Shown in pieces: positions 43,293 through 52,078 of a stretch of 64,000 nucleotides of DNA. Position numbers and translations under genes: made by a program. The notes beneath the pieces are model-generated. The model was not told the origin of the DNA. It did not search any database and worked only from the letters and a program-made list of their open reading frames with translations. Origin of the DNA: Bradyrhizobium manausense (GTDB taxonomy: Bacteria > Pseudomonadota > Alphaproteobacteria > Rhizobiales > Xanthobacteraceae); NCBI RefSeq assembly GCF_018131105.1, contig NZ_JAFCJI010000001.1, forward strand, positions 4,128,001 to 4,192,000, in the 5' to 3' direction. Each line of letters opens with the position of its first letter. Within the stretch, counting starts at the first letter, position 1.

Positions 43293-44840
43293 TCATTTCT
43301 TCTTGCCCGGAAAACCGCCGAGACCCGGCAGCGTCGGCTTGCCGCTCAGCCCGGTCAGTCCAGGGACGTTCGGCAGGCCGGTGCGAAGCCCGGCCGGCAA
43401 ATCCTTCGGCAGGCTGGGCAGACCCTGTCCGCCGCCGCTCTGCATCTTCTCCTGCAGCGCCTTCATCTCGTCCGGAGACGGCATCTTCATGCCGCCGCCA
43501 AAGCCCATCGCCTGTGCGATGCCGGCGAGCGGGCCGCGCTTGCCCGAGCCCATGGCCTTCATCACGTCGGCCATGTTCCGGTGCATCTTGAGGAGCTTGT
43601 TGACCTGTTCGACGCTCTGGCCCGAGCCCGCGGCGATGCGCTTCTTGCGGCTGGCCTTGAGCAGGTCGGGATGACGGCGCTCGTCGCGCGTCATGGAATC
43701 GATCACCGCGACCTGGCGCTTCAAGATCTTGTCGTCGATGCCGGCGGCTGCGATCTGGTTCTTCATCTTGGCGATGCCGGGCATCATGCCCATCAGCCCG
43801 CTGATGCCGCCCATGTTCGCCATCTGCAACAGCTGCTCGCGCATGTCGTTGAGGTCGAACTGACCCTTGCGCATGCGCTCGGCGGTGCGCGCGGCCTTCT
43901 CGGCGTCGATATTGGCGGCGGCACGTTCGACCAGCGAAACCACGTCGCCCATGCCGAGGATGCGGCCGGCGATACGATCGGGATGGAAATCTTCCAGCGC
44001 GTCGGTCTTTTCGCCGGTGCCGATCAGCTTGATCGGCTTGCCGGTGACGGCGCGCATCGACAGTGCGGCGCCGCCGCGGCCGTCGCCATCGACGCGCGTC
44101 AGCACGATGCCGGTGAGGCCGACGCGCTCGTCGAAAGCGCGGGCGAGATTCACGGCGTCCTGGCCGGTGAGCGAGTCCGCGACCAGCAGCACTTCATGCG
44201 GGTTCGCAGCCGCTTTGATCGCAGCCGCCTCCGCCATCATCTCTTCGTCGAGCGTGGTGCGGCCGGCAGTGTCGAGCAGCACGATGTCGTAGCCGCCGAG
44301 CTTGCCGGCTTCCATCGCGCGCTTCGCGATCTGCGGCGGCTGCTGTCCGGCGACGATCGGCAGCGTCGGAATGTCGAGATCGCGGCCGAGCACGGCGAGC
44401 TGCTCCATCGCCGCCGGGCGATAGACGTCGAGCGAGGCCATCAGCACCTTGCGCTTGTCGCGCTGGACCAGGCGGCGGGCGAGCTTTGCGGTGGTGGTCG
44501 TCTTACCCGAGCCTTGCAGACCGACCATCATGATCGGCACCGGCGGCACGGAATTGACGTCGATGGTCTGGCTTTCGGCGCCGAGCGTGTTGATCAGCTC
44601 GTCATGGACGATCTTGACCACCATCTGGCCTGGTGTGACCGATTTGACGACGGTGGCGCCGATCGCCTGCTCGCGGACGCGCTCAGTGAAGCTGCGCACG
44701 ACCTCGAGCGCAACGTCGGCCTCGAGCAGCGCGCGGCGCACCTCGCGCATCGCGGCATCGACGTCCTTTTCGGTCAGCGCACCGCGCCCCGTCAGACGAT
44801 CGAGAATGCCACCAAGCCGTTCCGACAGATTGTCGAACAA
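43293..44840 (-). CDS. ffh: Signal recognition particle protein Ffh
   Basis: 515 residues. SRP54 GTPase that binds signal sequences and SRP RNA and delivers ribosomes to FtsY. N domain, then G domain with MMVGLQGSGKTTTTAKLARR, LLDTAGRTTLDEEM and LTRVDGDGRGGAALS, and a Met-rich M domain (GGISGLMGMMPGIAKMKNQI, MHRNMADVMKAMGSGKRGP). The start is a TTG at 44840 (TTG TTC GAC), with AAGGAC nine to ten bases upstream; no in-frame ATG lies near the conserved FDNLSERLGGILDRL start. It is upstream of rpsP; ftsY, its receptor, is 7 kb away. Confidence 0.96.
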   Translation of the reverse strand: MFDNLSERLGGILDRLTGRGALTEKDVDAAMREVRRALLEADVALEVVRSFTERVREQAIGATVVKSVTPGQMVVKIVHDELINTLGAESQTIDVNSVPPVPIMMVGLQGSGKTTTTAKLARRLVQRDKRKVLMASLDVYRPAAMEQLAVLGRDLDIPTLPIVAGQQPPQIAKRAMEAGKLGGYDIVLLDTAGRTTLDEEMMAEAAAIKAAANPHEVLLVADSLTGQDAVNLARAFDERVGLTGIVLTRVDGDGRGGAALSMRAVTGKPIKLIGTGEKTDALEDFHPDRIAGRILGMGDVVSLVERAAANIDAEKAARTAERMRKGQFDLNDMREQLLQMANMGGISGLMGMMPGIAKMKNQIAAAGIDDKILKRQVAVIDSMTRDERRHPDLLKASRKKRIAAGSGQSVEQVNKLLKMHRNMADVMKAMGSGKRGPLAGIAQAMGFGGGMKMPSPDEMKALQEKMQSGGGQGLPSLPKDLPAGLRTGLPNVPGLTGLSGKPTLPGLGGFPGKKK

Positions 44841-45156
44841 TGAAGTTGTCCTTGTCCTGCTCGCCAGAATGGCGATCTTCCAAACACCTTTACGCCCGAG
44901 GGCGCATAGCGCTGTCGGGCGTTGACCTCTGGCCTCAGGGGCCAGGCGGCGGGTCGAAAAGAAAGCCTTTCCGAGAAAGTGGCGGGGTTAAACGCCGCCC
45001 GAGCCCAAAAGTCAAGGAAAGTTAGGGTGCCGGGGAGCGTTTGCCAACGCAAGGCCTTGAAAACAGGGCGTTTCCGGCGATGGGTTCCTTTTTCGGCGGT
45101 CCCGCCCATATAGCCGGGGATGTCTTACCGACCCAACCATCCCTGAAGCGCGCCCC
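44841..45156. other. Intergenic region ffh / MBL-fold hydrolase
   Basis: 316 bp between divergent genes. I see no ORF with a ribosome-binding site, no repeat-family member and no convincing hairpin-terminator. It presumably holds the two promoters. Confidence 0.5.
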
Positions 45157-46218
45157 GTGTCGATCACCCGCCGCCGCCTGTTCGGACTGCTTGCCGGGGC
45201 CGGCGCGCTGGTCGGCGTGCCCTCCCTCTGGATGTCCCGCATGAAAACCTATGACGGCCCCGTCTCCGACCATTTCAATGGCCTGCATTTCTTCGATCCG
45301 GACGGTTCGCCGCCAAAATCGCTCCGCGAGGTGCTGCGCTGGCAGTTCAGCGGGCGTGAGCGGGCCAAATGGCCGGATTGGGCGCCGAGTCCCCATGCCG
45401 ATACCCCTCCGGAGCGGGTCGAGGGCGACAAGACGCGGCTCTCTTTCGTCGGCCATGCCAGCTGGCTGATCCAAACCGGCGGCCTCAACATCCTTGTCGA
45501 CCCCGTCTGGTCGATGCGGGTCTCGCCGGTCAGTTTTGCCGGGCCGAAGCGGCACAACGATCCCGGCATCGCCTTCGAGAAGCTGCCTGACATCGACGTC
45601 GTGCTCGTCTCGCACGGCCATTACGATCATCTCGATATCGCGACGCTGTCGCGGCTCGCCAAGAATTTCGCGCCACGCGTGGTCACCCCGCTCGGCAACG
45701 ACGTGACGATGCGAAGCAGCGACTCCTCGATCAAGGTCGAGGCGTTCGATTGGCACGAGCGCGTCGAGCTCGGTAACGGCATCGCTGCGACGCTGGTGCC
45801 GACGCGGCACTGGACCGCGCGCGGCGTGTTCGATCGCAACAAGGCACTGTGGGCGAGCTTCGTGCTGGAGACGCCGGCGGGGAAAATCTACGTCGTCTGC
45901 GATTCCGGCTATGGCGACGGAAGCCACTTCCGCCGCGTCGCCGAGAAGCACGGGCCGCTGCGTCTGGCGATCCTTCCCATCGGCGCCTACGAGCCGCGCT
46001 GGTTCATGCGCGACCAGCACATGAATCCGGAAGATGCGGTGAAGGCGCTCGCCGATTGCGGCGCGGAGCAGGCGCTCGGGCACCATCACGGGACGTTTCA
46101 GCTGACCGACGAGGCGATCGATGCGCCGGCGAAGGCGCTGGTCGAAGCGCTCGATGCCGCCAGGATTCCGCAGGAGCGGTTTGTCGCGATGAAGCCTGGG
46201 CAAGTGGTGGAGATTTAG
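45157..46218 (+). CDS. Tat-exported MBL-fold metallo-hydrolase (UlaG/NAPE-PLD-like)
   Basis: 353 residues from GTG 45157. A twin-arginine signal (MSITRRRLFGLLAGAGALVG) is followed by a metallo-beta-lactamase domain with the metal motif SHGHYDHLD, FVGHASWLIQTGGLNILVDP at its start, PTRHWTARGVFD, and GHHHGTFQLTDEAIDAP near the end. This pattern belongs to the UlaG/NAPE-PLD-like group, which hydrolyses phosphodiester or lactone bonds. The Tat signal puts it in the periplasm already metallated. The substrate is unknown. It is divergent from ffh. Confidence 0.88.
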   Translation: MSITRRRLFGLLAGAGALVGVPSLWMSRMKTYDGPVSDHFNGLHFFDPDGSPPKSLREVLRWQFSGRERAKWPDWAPSPHADTPPERVEGDKTRLSFVGHASWLIQTGGLNILVDPVWSMRVSPVSFAGPKRHNDPGIAFEKLPDIDVVLVSHGHYDHLDIATLSRLAKNFAPRVVTPLGNDVTMRSSDSSIKVEAFDWHERVELGNGIAATLVPTRHWTARGVFDRNKALWASFVLETPAGKIYVVCDSGYGDGSHFRRVAEKHGPLRLAILPIGAYEPRWFMRDQHMNPEDAVKALADCGAEQALGHHHGTFQLTDEAIDAPAKALVEALDAARIPQERFVAMKPGQVVEI

Positions 46219-46237
46219 TTCTCGCTACACTCTCCGC

Positions 46238-46265
46238 TGTCGTCCCGGCCTTCGCCGGGATGACG
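46238..46265. repeat. Half-copy of family C repeat
   Basis: One arm only, TGTCGTCCCGGCCTTCGCCG followed by GGATGACG, between the convergent MBL-fold and SIMPL genes. It can fold as a short hairpin (CCCGGC-GCCGGG) on its own. Confidence 0.6.
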
Positions 46266-46299
46266 CTTTTGTTGCAGCAGGCAGTGCGCCTCTTACCGC

Positions 46300-47004
46300 C
46301 TACGGCTCTTTCGCTTTAATCGCCCAGCTCACATTCACCGTCACCGACAGCGTTTCCTCGCCCGGCGCAACCGCGGCAGGCGCGGCCATGGGTGCTGCGG
46401 CCATGCGGCCCTTGAACAGCGGCATCGGAGCGCCGCCTTCGGAGACACTGAGCGGCGCACCCAGCGTGACGCCGGTGGCCTTGGCGTAAATCTCGGCCTT
46501 GCGCCGCGCATCCGCCACAGCCTGCTCACGCGCGTCGTCCAGCAGCTTTGAGGCCTGCGTCACCTCGAACGAGATGTTGCCGATGTCGTTCGCGCCGGCG
46601 CCAACCAGCGTGTCGATGATGCCGGCGACCTTGGTCACGTCGCGGATCTTCACCGTGACGCGATTGGAGGCGCGGAAGCTGACCACGGGCGAAGCGCCGG
46701 TCGAGCGGTTCGGCGCATATTGCGGCTGCAGCGACAGACGCGAGGTTTGGTAGTCCTTTTCGGGGATGCCGGCGCCCTTCAGCGCCAGCAGCACCTTGCC
46801 CATCGCGGCATTGTTGGCGTCGGACGCTTCCTTCGCGGACTTGGCGTCATTGGCGACGCCGGCGTCGATCTGCGCGAGGTCGGGCGCGGCCGAGACGGTC
46901 GCCTCGCCGCTGACGGTGATGGCGGACGGAAAATCGTCGGCGAGCGCGGGCGCGGCCAGCAAAGTGGCGGCGAAAATGGCGGCGAGGGCGGCAGGCTTTT
47001 TCAT
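46300..47004 (-). CDS. SIMPL (DUF541) domain exported protein
   Basis: 234 residues from ATG 47004. A GTG at 47013 overlapping the upstream stop as GTGA is an alternative. The signal peptide ends PALADD (about residue 23). The SIMPL domain follows: ITVSGEATVSAAPDLAQID, NNAAMGKVLLALKGAGIPEK, YQTSRLSLQPQY, ISFEVTQASKLLDDAREQAV and DARRKAEIYAKATGVTLGA, with an Ala/Pro-rich part and a last strand LSVTVNVSWAI. SIMPL proteins are periplasmic or membrane-linked oligomers of uncertain role, reported to lessen oxidative stress in some species. Coupled to the GyrI-like gene. Confidence 0.9.
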   Translation of the reverse strand: MKKPAALAAIFAATLLAAPALADDFPSAITVSGEATVSAAPDLAQIDAGVANDAKSAKEASDANNAAMGKVLLALKGAGIPEKDYQTSRLSLQPQYAPNRSTGASPVVSFRASNRVTVKIRDVTKVAGIIDTLVGAGANDIGNISFEVTQASKLLDDAREQAVADARRKAEIYAKATGVTLGAPLSVSEGGAPMPLFKGRMAAAPMAAPAAVAPGEETLSVTVNVSWAIKAKEP

Positions 47005-47009
47005 GGGTC

Positions 47010-47753
47010 TCACTTCAGCGGCACGAACACATTGATCACGAGCTTGTCCTCGGCCGTCTTCAGGGGATCGGTGACGTACTCCTCGACGAACGTGTCCTTG
47101 GCTTCGAGCTTCTTGTCGTCGAGGTGATTGGTGATCGCCTCATAGGTATTGTCCATGTTGTCGTAAGAGCCGTGATGAACGAATTTCAGCGCCTTGCCTT
47201 CCGGCGATTTTCCGATGCTCATGTCCTTGGTCAGGTTCTTCGGATCCTGATCGACCGGGATCTCGGCGAGGAAGGTGAAGCCGGTATCGTCCGTCGAGGT
47301 GTAGACAATCATCGGATTGCCGGCGCGCTTGATGCCCTGCTTGTCCAGCAGCGCGGTCAGCGCCTTGAAGGAGTCGATCAGCGTGTCGAAGGCGGAGTCC
47401 CAATTGGCGGTGCCCTTGATCATCACGACCTTCCTGGCCTCGAGCGTGGTCTCCAGCCCAAACGGATCGGCGGTCTGTACCGGGGCGGGTGTGGCGGCCG
47501 CGGCAGGGGGCGGAGCCGCCGGGCTCGGTGAGGCGCTGGCGGCGGGGGAGGGCGATGCCGCCGGCGACGGCGTTGCCGCTGGCGTGGGCGAAGCGCTCGC
47601 AGCCGGGGCGGGCGCGGCCGACGGGGCCGGCGCGGGGCTCGCCGACGCCGCGGGCGCCGGGCTCGGGGTCTGCGCGAGCACGCCGGGCAGGCCAAGCGTC
47701 AAGGCCGCTGCCGGGATCAGCGCGGCCAGTGCGAAACGACGAAACCCGATCAT
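47010..47753 (-). CDS. Exported GyrI-like (effector-binding fold) protein with Ala/Pro-rich linker
   Basis: 247 residues from ATG 47753, preceded by GGGGAGA; the frame extends to 47816. A signal peptide (LAALIPAAALTLGLPGVLAQ) is followed by about 70 residues of repetitive Ala/Pro/Ser (PSPAPAASASPAPAPSAAPA). A GyrI/SOUL-like ligand-binding domain follows: LEARKVVMIKGTANWDSAF, AGNPMIVYTSTDDTGFTFLA, GKALKFVHHGSYDNMDNTYE and the end DPLKTAEDKLVINVFVPL. GyrI-like domains are usually cytoplasmic; an exported one is uncommon. Its stop overlaps the possible GTG of the SIMPL gene, so the pair is an operon. Confidence 0.85.
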   Translation of the reverse strand: MIGFRRFALAALIPAAALTLGLPGVLAQTPSPAPAASASPAPAPSAAPAPAASASPTPAATPSPAASPSPAASASPSPAAPPPAAAATPAPVQTADPFGLETTLEARKVVMIKGTANWDSAFDTLIDSFKALTALLDKQGIKRAGNPMIVYTSTDDTGFTFLAEIPVDQDPKNLTKDMSIGKSPEGKALKFVHHGSYDNMDNTYEAITNHLDDKKLEAKDTFVEEYVTDPLKTAEDKLVINVFVPLK

Positions 47754-47972
47754 TCTATTCTCCCCAAAACCTTCCGCATCAAAGCCTTGCCCACCAAGGC
47801 CCAGATCCGGCCGCACATCCCTGATCGCGCGAATTGCGCCGTTCTAACACGCGAGCGCCAAATTCGTCCCATGACAGATGCGTCATGGCAGACGTCTGGG
47901 CCTCGGGCCGTAAATCACTGGCCAAGCGGGCCAAGGATCGCCATATAAGGCAGGCGAAATTCGGGAATTTTC

Positions 47973-48848
47973 ATGAGCGCGCTGGCCAACCACGCATTTG
48001 CCAAGATGAACGGCATCGGCAACGAGATCGTCGTTGTCGATATGCGCGATTCCGCCGACAAGATCACGCCGGACGACGCCCGTGCGGTGGCGTCCGCGCA
48101 GGGCGGCGTGCCCTATGACCAGCTCATGGTGCTGCAGAAGCCGCGGCTCGACGGCACCGAAGCCTTCATCAGCATCTACAACAATGACGGTTCGGAAGCC
48201 GGTGCGTGCGGCAACGGCATGCGCTGCGTGGTTCGTCGCATCTTCGAAAAGACCGGACAGGCCACGGCGACCTTCGAGACCGCGGCCGGCCTGCTCAATG
48301 CCTGGCAGGGGCCGGCGCCCGATCTCTACACCGTCGACATGGGTGCGCCGAAGTTCGGCTGGCAGGACATTCCGCTGGCGGAAGAGTTTCGCGACACCCG
48401 CTATATCGAATTGCAGATCGGACCGATCGACAAGCCGATCCTGCATTCGCCATCCGTGGTCAGCATGGGCAATCCGCACGCGATCTTCTGGGTCGACGAC
48501 GTCAACGCCTATGATCTCGAGCGCTTTGGGCCGCTGCTGGAAAATCATCCGATCTTCCCCGAACGCGCCAACATCACGCTCGCTCATATCGCCGATCGCG
48601 AGCACATCACCATGCGCACCTGGGAGCGTGGCGCTGGCCTCACCAGGGCCTGCGGTTCGGCGGCGTGCGCGACTGCGGTTGCGGCGGCGCGGCTGAAGCG
48701 CACCGAGCGCAAGGTCGAGATGACGCTGCCCGGCGGCAGGCTTGGCATCGAATGGCGCGAGCGCGACGACCACGTGCTGATGACGGGCACCGCGACCTTC
48801 GAATATGAAGGCAATTTCGATCCGGCGCTGTTCGCGCCGGCCGGCTGA
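47973..48848 (+). CDS. dapF: Diaminopimelate epimerase
   Basis: 291 residues. It interconverts LL- and meso-diaminopimelate for peptidoglycan and lysine. The two catalytic cysteines are in EAGACGNGMRCVVR and TRACGSAACATAV; KMNGIGNEIVVVDMR and SMGNPHAIFWVDD are also conserved. It is cofactor-independent and cytoplasmic. The stop TGA and the mtaB ATG share one base (TGATG at 48846-48850), so the two are translationally coupled, the order common in Rhizobiales. Confidence 0.96.
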   Translation: MSALANHAFAKMNGIGNEIVVVDMRDSADKITPDDARAVASAQGGVPYDQLMVLQKPRLDGTEAFISIYNNDGSEAGACGNGMRCVVRRIFEKTGQATATFETAAGLLNAWQGPAPDLYTVDMGAPKFGWQDIPLAEEFRDTRYIELQIGPIDKPILHSPSVVSMGNPHAIFWVDDVNAYDLERFGPLLENHPIFPERANITLAHIADREHITMRTWERGAGLTRACGSAACATAVAAARLKRTERKVEMTLPGGRLGIEWRERDDHVLMTGTATFEYEGNFDPALFAPAG

Positions 48849-50101
48849 TGGCCGTCGATATCGTCACCTTCGGCTGCCGCCTCAACGCCTTCGAGGCCGA
48901 GGTGATCCGCAGCAAGGCGGAAGGCGCGGGTCTTTCCGACACCATCGTCATCAACAGCTGCGCCGTCACCAACGAGGCGGTGGCGCAGGCGCGCCAGTCG
49001 ATCCGCAAGTTGAAGCGCGAGCGGCCCCATGCGCGCATCGTCGTCACCGGCTGCGCCGCGCAGACGCAAAGCGGCATGTTCGCCGAGATGGCCGAGGTCG
49101 ATCGCGTCGTCGGCAATGACGACAAGATGCGCGGCGACGCCTGGCGCGCGGCGCGCGAGGCCTTCGATCTCGGCGCCGGCGAGAAGATCGCCGTCAGCGA
49201 CATCATGGCCGTCAGGGAGATGGCGCCACATCTGATCGACGGCTATGCGAGCGGCCTGCCGCGCGTGTTCGTGCAGGTCCAGAACGGCTGCGATCATCGC
49301 TGCACCTTCTGCATCATCCCCTATGGCCGCGGCAATTCGCGTTCGGTGCCGATGGGCGCGGTGGTGGATCAGGTGCGCACGCTGGTCGAACGTGGCCATG
49401 CCGAGATCGTGCTCACCGGCGTCGATCTCACCAGCTACGGCACCGACCTGCCGGGCGCGCCCAAGCTCGGCATGCTCACCAGGCAGATCTTGCGGCACGT
49501 GCCGGAGCTGAAGCGCCTGCGCATTTCCTCGATCGATTCGATCGAGGCGGATGCCGATCTGTTAGATGCGATCGCTGATGATGCGCGGCTGATGCCGCAT
49601 CTGCATCTGTCGCTGCAGTCCGGCGACGACATGATCCTGAAGCGCATGAAACGGCGGCATTTGCGGAGCGACGCGATCGCGTTCTGCGATCAGGTGCGGC
49701 GGCTGCGGCCGGATATCGTCTTCGGTGCTGACATCATCGCAGGCTTTCCGACCGAGACCGAGGAGATGTTTTCGCGCTCGCTCGACCTGGTCGACGAATG
49801 CGGCCTGACGTTCCTGCACGTCTTCCCGTACTCGCCACGCCCCGGCACGCCGGCCGCGAAGATGCCGCAGGTTGCGGGGCCCGCGATCAAGGGGCGCGCG
49901 AAACGGCTGCGTGCGGCGGGCGAAGCTGCGTTACGGAAGCGGCTGGATGCAGAGATCGGCGCGACGCGCGATGTGCTGATCGAGAGCGACGGGCAGGGGC
50001 GCACCCAGCATTATCTGCCGGTGGCGATTGCCGGTGAGCGCGTGGGCAGTGTCGTGCCGTTGACGATCGTCGGCAGCGATGGCGAGCGGCTCACGATATA
50101 G
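48848..50101 (+). CDS. mtaB: tRNA t6A37 methylthiotransferase MtaB
   Basis: 417 residues. A radical-SAM enzyme converting t6A37 to ms2t6A. N-terminal UPF0004 cluster cysteines are in TFGCRLNAFEAEVI, INSCAVTNEAV and VTGCAAQTQ. The radical-SAM site is CDHRCTFCIIPYGRGNSRS, and a TRAM-like domain ends the protein (GATRDVLIESDGQGRTQHYL). It begins in the dapF stop. Its own stop is directly adjacent to the convergent DUF2336 stop (50101/50102), with no space for an intergenic terminator. Confidence 0.94.
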   Translation: MAVDIVTFGCRLNAFEAEVIRSKAEGAGLSDTIVINSCAVTNEAVAQARQSIRKLKRERPHARIVVTGCAAQTQSGMFAEMAEVDRVVGNDDKMRGDAWRAAREAFDLGAGEKIAVSDIMAVREMAPHLIDGYASGLPRVFVQVQNGCDHRCTFCIIPYGRGNSRSVPMGAVVDQVRTLVERGHAEIVLTGVDLTSYGTDLPGAPKLGMLTRQILRHVPELKRLRISSIDSIEADADLLDAIADDARLMPHLHLSLQSGDDMILKRMKRRHLRSDAIAFCDQVRRLRPDIVFGADIIAGFPTETEEMFSRSLDLVDECGLTFLHVFPYSPRPGTPAAKMPQVAGPAIKGRAKRLRAAGEAALRKRLDAEIGATRDVLIESDGQGRTQHYLPVAIAGERVGSVVPLTIVGSDGERLTI

Positions 50102-51211
50102 CTACGACGCCCGCACCTGCCAGAAGCGCAGCGTGCGCCGCGCGTTCTCCGGCGACATGCGTGCAAAATTGTTCTTTGCTCTTGCAACATCCGCGGGCTT
50201 CATCGCGCCGGTCGCAAACCGGCTTTCGAGCACGGCGGCGGTGGTTTCCCAGCTCAGCTGCGCCGCCTTGCACGGCACCAGCAGTCCGTCTTCGCGCAGG
50301 CTCTGCATCAGCGGACGAATCACCTCCACGGTCGAGCCGGACAGTGCCGCCAGCGCAGCTACGGCCTCCTCGTAGCGCCGCTGCCTGGCGAAGCCGAGCA
50401 GCGTCGCCTCGTTGAGCTGGCCGGTTGCCTTGAGGTTTCCGATGGCACGCTTGGCGCCCTCGAAATCGCGCACGCCCGACATCTCGCGCTCGACGCCGAC
50501 GGTCACCGCGGCGATCGCATTCTGGATTTCGTCGAACAGGTCTGGCGGCGCGCGCGACAACAGGCGGGTGCGAACGGTGTCGGTTGCGGAACGCAGCAAT
50601 CGGCGGCGCAGGTCCGATGGCAGGTCGACGCGGACGCCGATGTTGACCGCGAGCTCGGGATCGCTCTCGGCCTGTCCCACGATGACGGTGAAGCCCTTTC
50701 CGGACAGGCGCGCGCCGGGATTGGCGGCGAGCCGCCGGCTCACGCTCGGATAGCGGCGCGCCAGCAGCGCGTCGGTGACGATCTCCTTCAGCCACCAGCG
50801 GCCGGCGACCGCGAGCAGATGCGTCTCGCCCTTGCTGGAGGCGATCTTCACCAGTTCGCCGTCGTCGAGGCGCGCAGATTCCTGGAGCACGGGACCGGCG
50901 ATGCGGATTTCGTCATTGTTGGCGAGGCGGCGGATGACGGAGGGCGGCGCCTGCGCGATCGGCGCGAGCTGGGTGCTGATCTCGGCCAGCGCAACGCGCG
51001 CGCCCATGTCGGCGATGGCGCGCAGCTCGATAGTACCGATCAGCCGCTCGAGCACGTCGTCGAACAGCGCGATCTGCTCGTCGTTGAAGCTTCCGGCGGA
51101 GGAGAGAAACAGGTCGGTGACGCGCCGGGCGGTCTCCAGGCCCTTTTCCGACGAGCCGGTCCGGATTGCGGATTCGACCTCGTCGATGATCGATAGCTGG
51201 GCCGTGGACAT
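50102..51211 (-). CDS. DUF2336 domain protein
   Basis: 369 residues, helical, soluble, no signal peptide. HEAT-like alpha repeats: TDLFLSSAGSFNDEQIALFD, ELRAIADMGARVALAEISTQ, VIRRLANNDEIRIAGPVLQ and RYPSVSRRLAANPGARLSGK are typical of DUF2336, common in alphaproteobacteria. The function is unknown; some members are linked to stress or cell-cycle signalling, which I cannot support here. It lies between mtaB (tail to tail, no gap) and the pseudouridine synthase gene and interrupts the usual dapF-mtaB-ftsY run on the opposite strand. Confidence 0.9.
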   Translation of the reverse strand: MSTAQLSIIDEVESAIRTGSSEKGLETARRVTDLFLSSAGSFNDEQIALFDDVLERLIGTIELRAIADMGARVALAEISTQLAPIAQAPPSVIRRLANNDEIRIAGPVLQESARLDDGELVKIASSKGETHLLAVAGRWWLKEIVTDALLARRYPSVSRRLAANPGARLSGKGFTVIVGQAESDPELAVNIGVRVDLPSDLRRRLLRSATDTVRTRLLSRAPPDLFDEIQNAIAAVTVGVEREMSGVRDFEGAKRAIGNLKATGQLNEATLLGFARQRRYEEAVAALAALSGSTVEVIRPLMQSLREDGLLVPCKAAQLSWETTAAVLESRFATGAMKPADVARAKNNFARMSPENARRTLRFWQVRAS

Positions 51212-51315
51212 GACGCGTTGCTCGTCCTGAGCGGATGACGGAAGCTTGTTCTAAGCAACCGCCATCATTAGCGACGAGCACTGAACGTTTCGTAAACCAT
51301 GCCTTGGAGAAGTCG

Positions 51316-52017
51316 CTATTCCCCGTTCCAGCCGCAGGCGCGGAGTTTTTCGTGCATGTGGGGCGGGGCCGGCGCGACGACGCGGACTGGCTCCTTGTTC
51401 CGCGAGATCGGCACCACGATCTCGCGGGAGTGCAAATGCAGCTTCGGCTCGCCGAAGCGCGGGCCGTTGCCGTAAATGTTGTCGCCGAAGATCGGCCAGC
51501 CGGTCGCGGACGAATGCACCCGCAATTGATGGGTTCGGCCGGTCACCGGTTCCATGGCGAGCCAGGTGAAGCCGTCGCCCCGGCCCATCACCTTCCAGTT
51601 GGTGATCGCCTTCTGCCCCTCCGGGTCCGGTTTTTGCCACCAGCCACGCTCGGCATTGAGCCGGCCGAGCGGCATGTCGATGGTACCTTCGTCCTCGGCA
51701 GGCCCGCCCTCGACCACGGTCCAGTAGGTCTTGCCGATCTTGCCGTGCTTGAAGAGCAAGCCGAGCGAGGCGGTGGCTTTCCGATGGCGGCCGAGCACGA
51801 GGCAGCCCGAGGTGTCCTTGTCCAGCCGGTGGGCCAGCACCGGCGGCCGGGGCAGCCCGAACTGGAGCGCGTGGAAGGAGTCTTCCAGATTGGCGCCGCC
51901 CTTGGGGCCGCGATGCACCGGCAGGCCCGAGGGCTTGTCGATGATCAGCATCAGCCCGTCGCGATGAAGTACGCGCGCCTGGATCTCCTCGGCGGTCAAT
52001 TGGGGAACATCGAGCAA
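51316..52017 (-). CDS. RluA-family pseudouridine synthase
   Basis: 233 residues from a TTG at 52017 (AAAGG eight bases upstream); no ATG precedes the conserved start. Catalytic domain: LIIDKPSGLPVHRGPKGGAN, the active-site Asp in LAHRLDKDTSGCLVLGRH, LFKHGKIGKTYWTVVEG and VTGRTHQLRVHSSATGWPIF. There is no S4 domain, so this is the short RluA type that modifies rRNA or tRNA. The target uridine cannot be named. It is divergent from ftsY with a 61-bp gap. Confidence 0.9.
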   Translation of the reverse strand: MLDVPQLTAEEIQARVLHRDGLMLIIDKPSGLPVHRGPKGGANLEDSFHALQFGLPRPPVLAHRLDKDTSGCLVLGRHRKATASLGLLFKHGKIGKTYWTVVEGGPAEDEGTIDMPLGRLNAERGWWQKPDPEGQKAITNWKVMGRGDGFTWLAMEPVTGRTHQLRVHSSATGWPIFGDNIYGNGPRFGEPKLHLHSREIVVPISRNKEPVRVVAPAPPHMHEKLRACGWNGE

Positions 52018-52078
52018 TTGCAGGACCTTTGGCTCAACACTTTCGTTTAGAGGCGGGAACGGCTAACACACCGCCACC

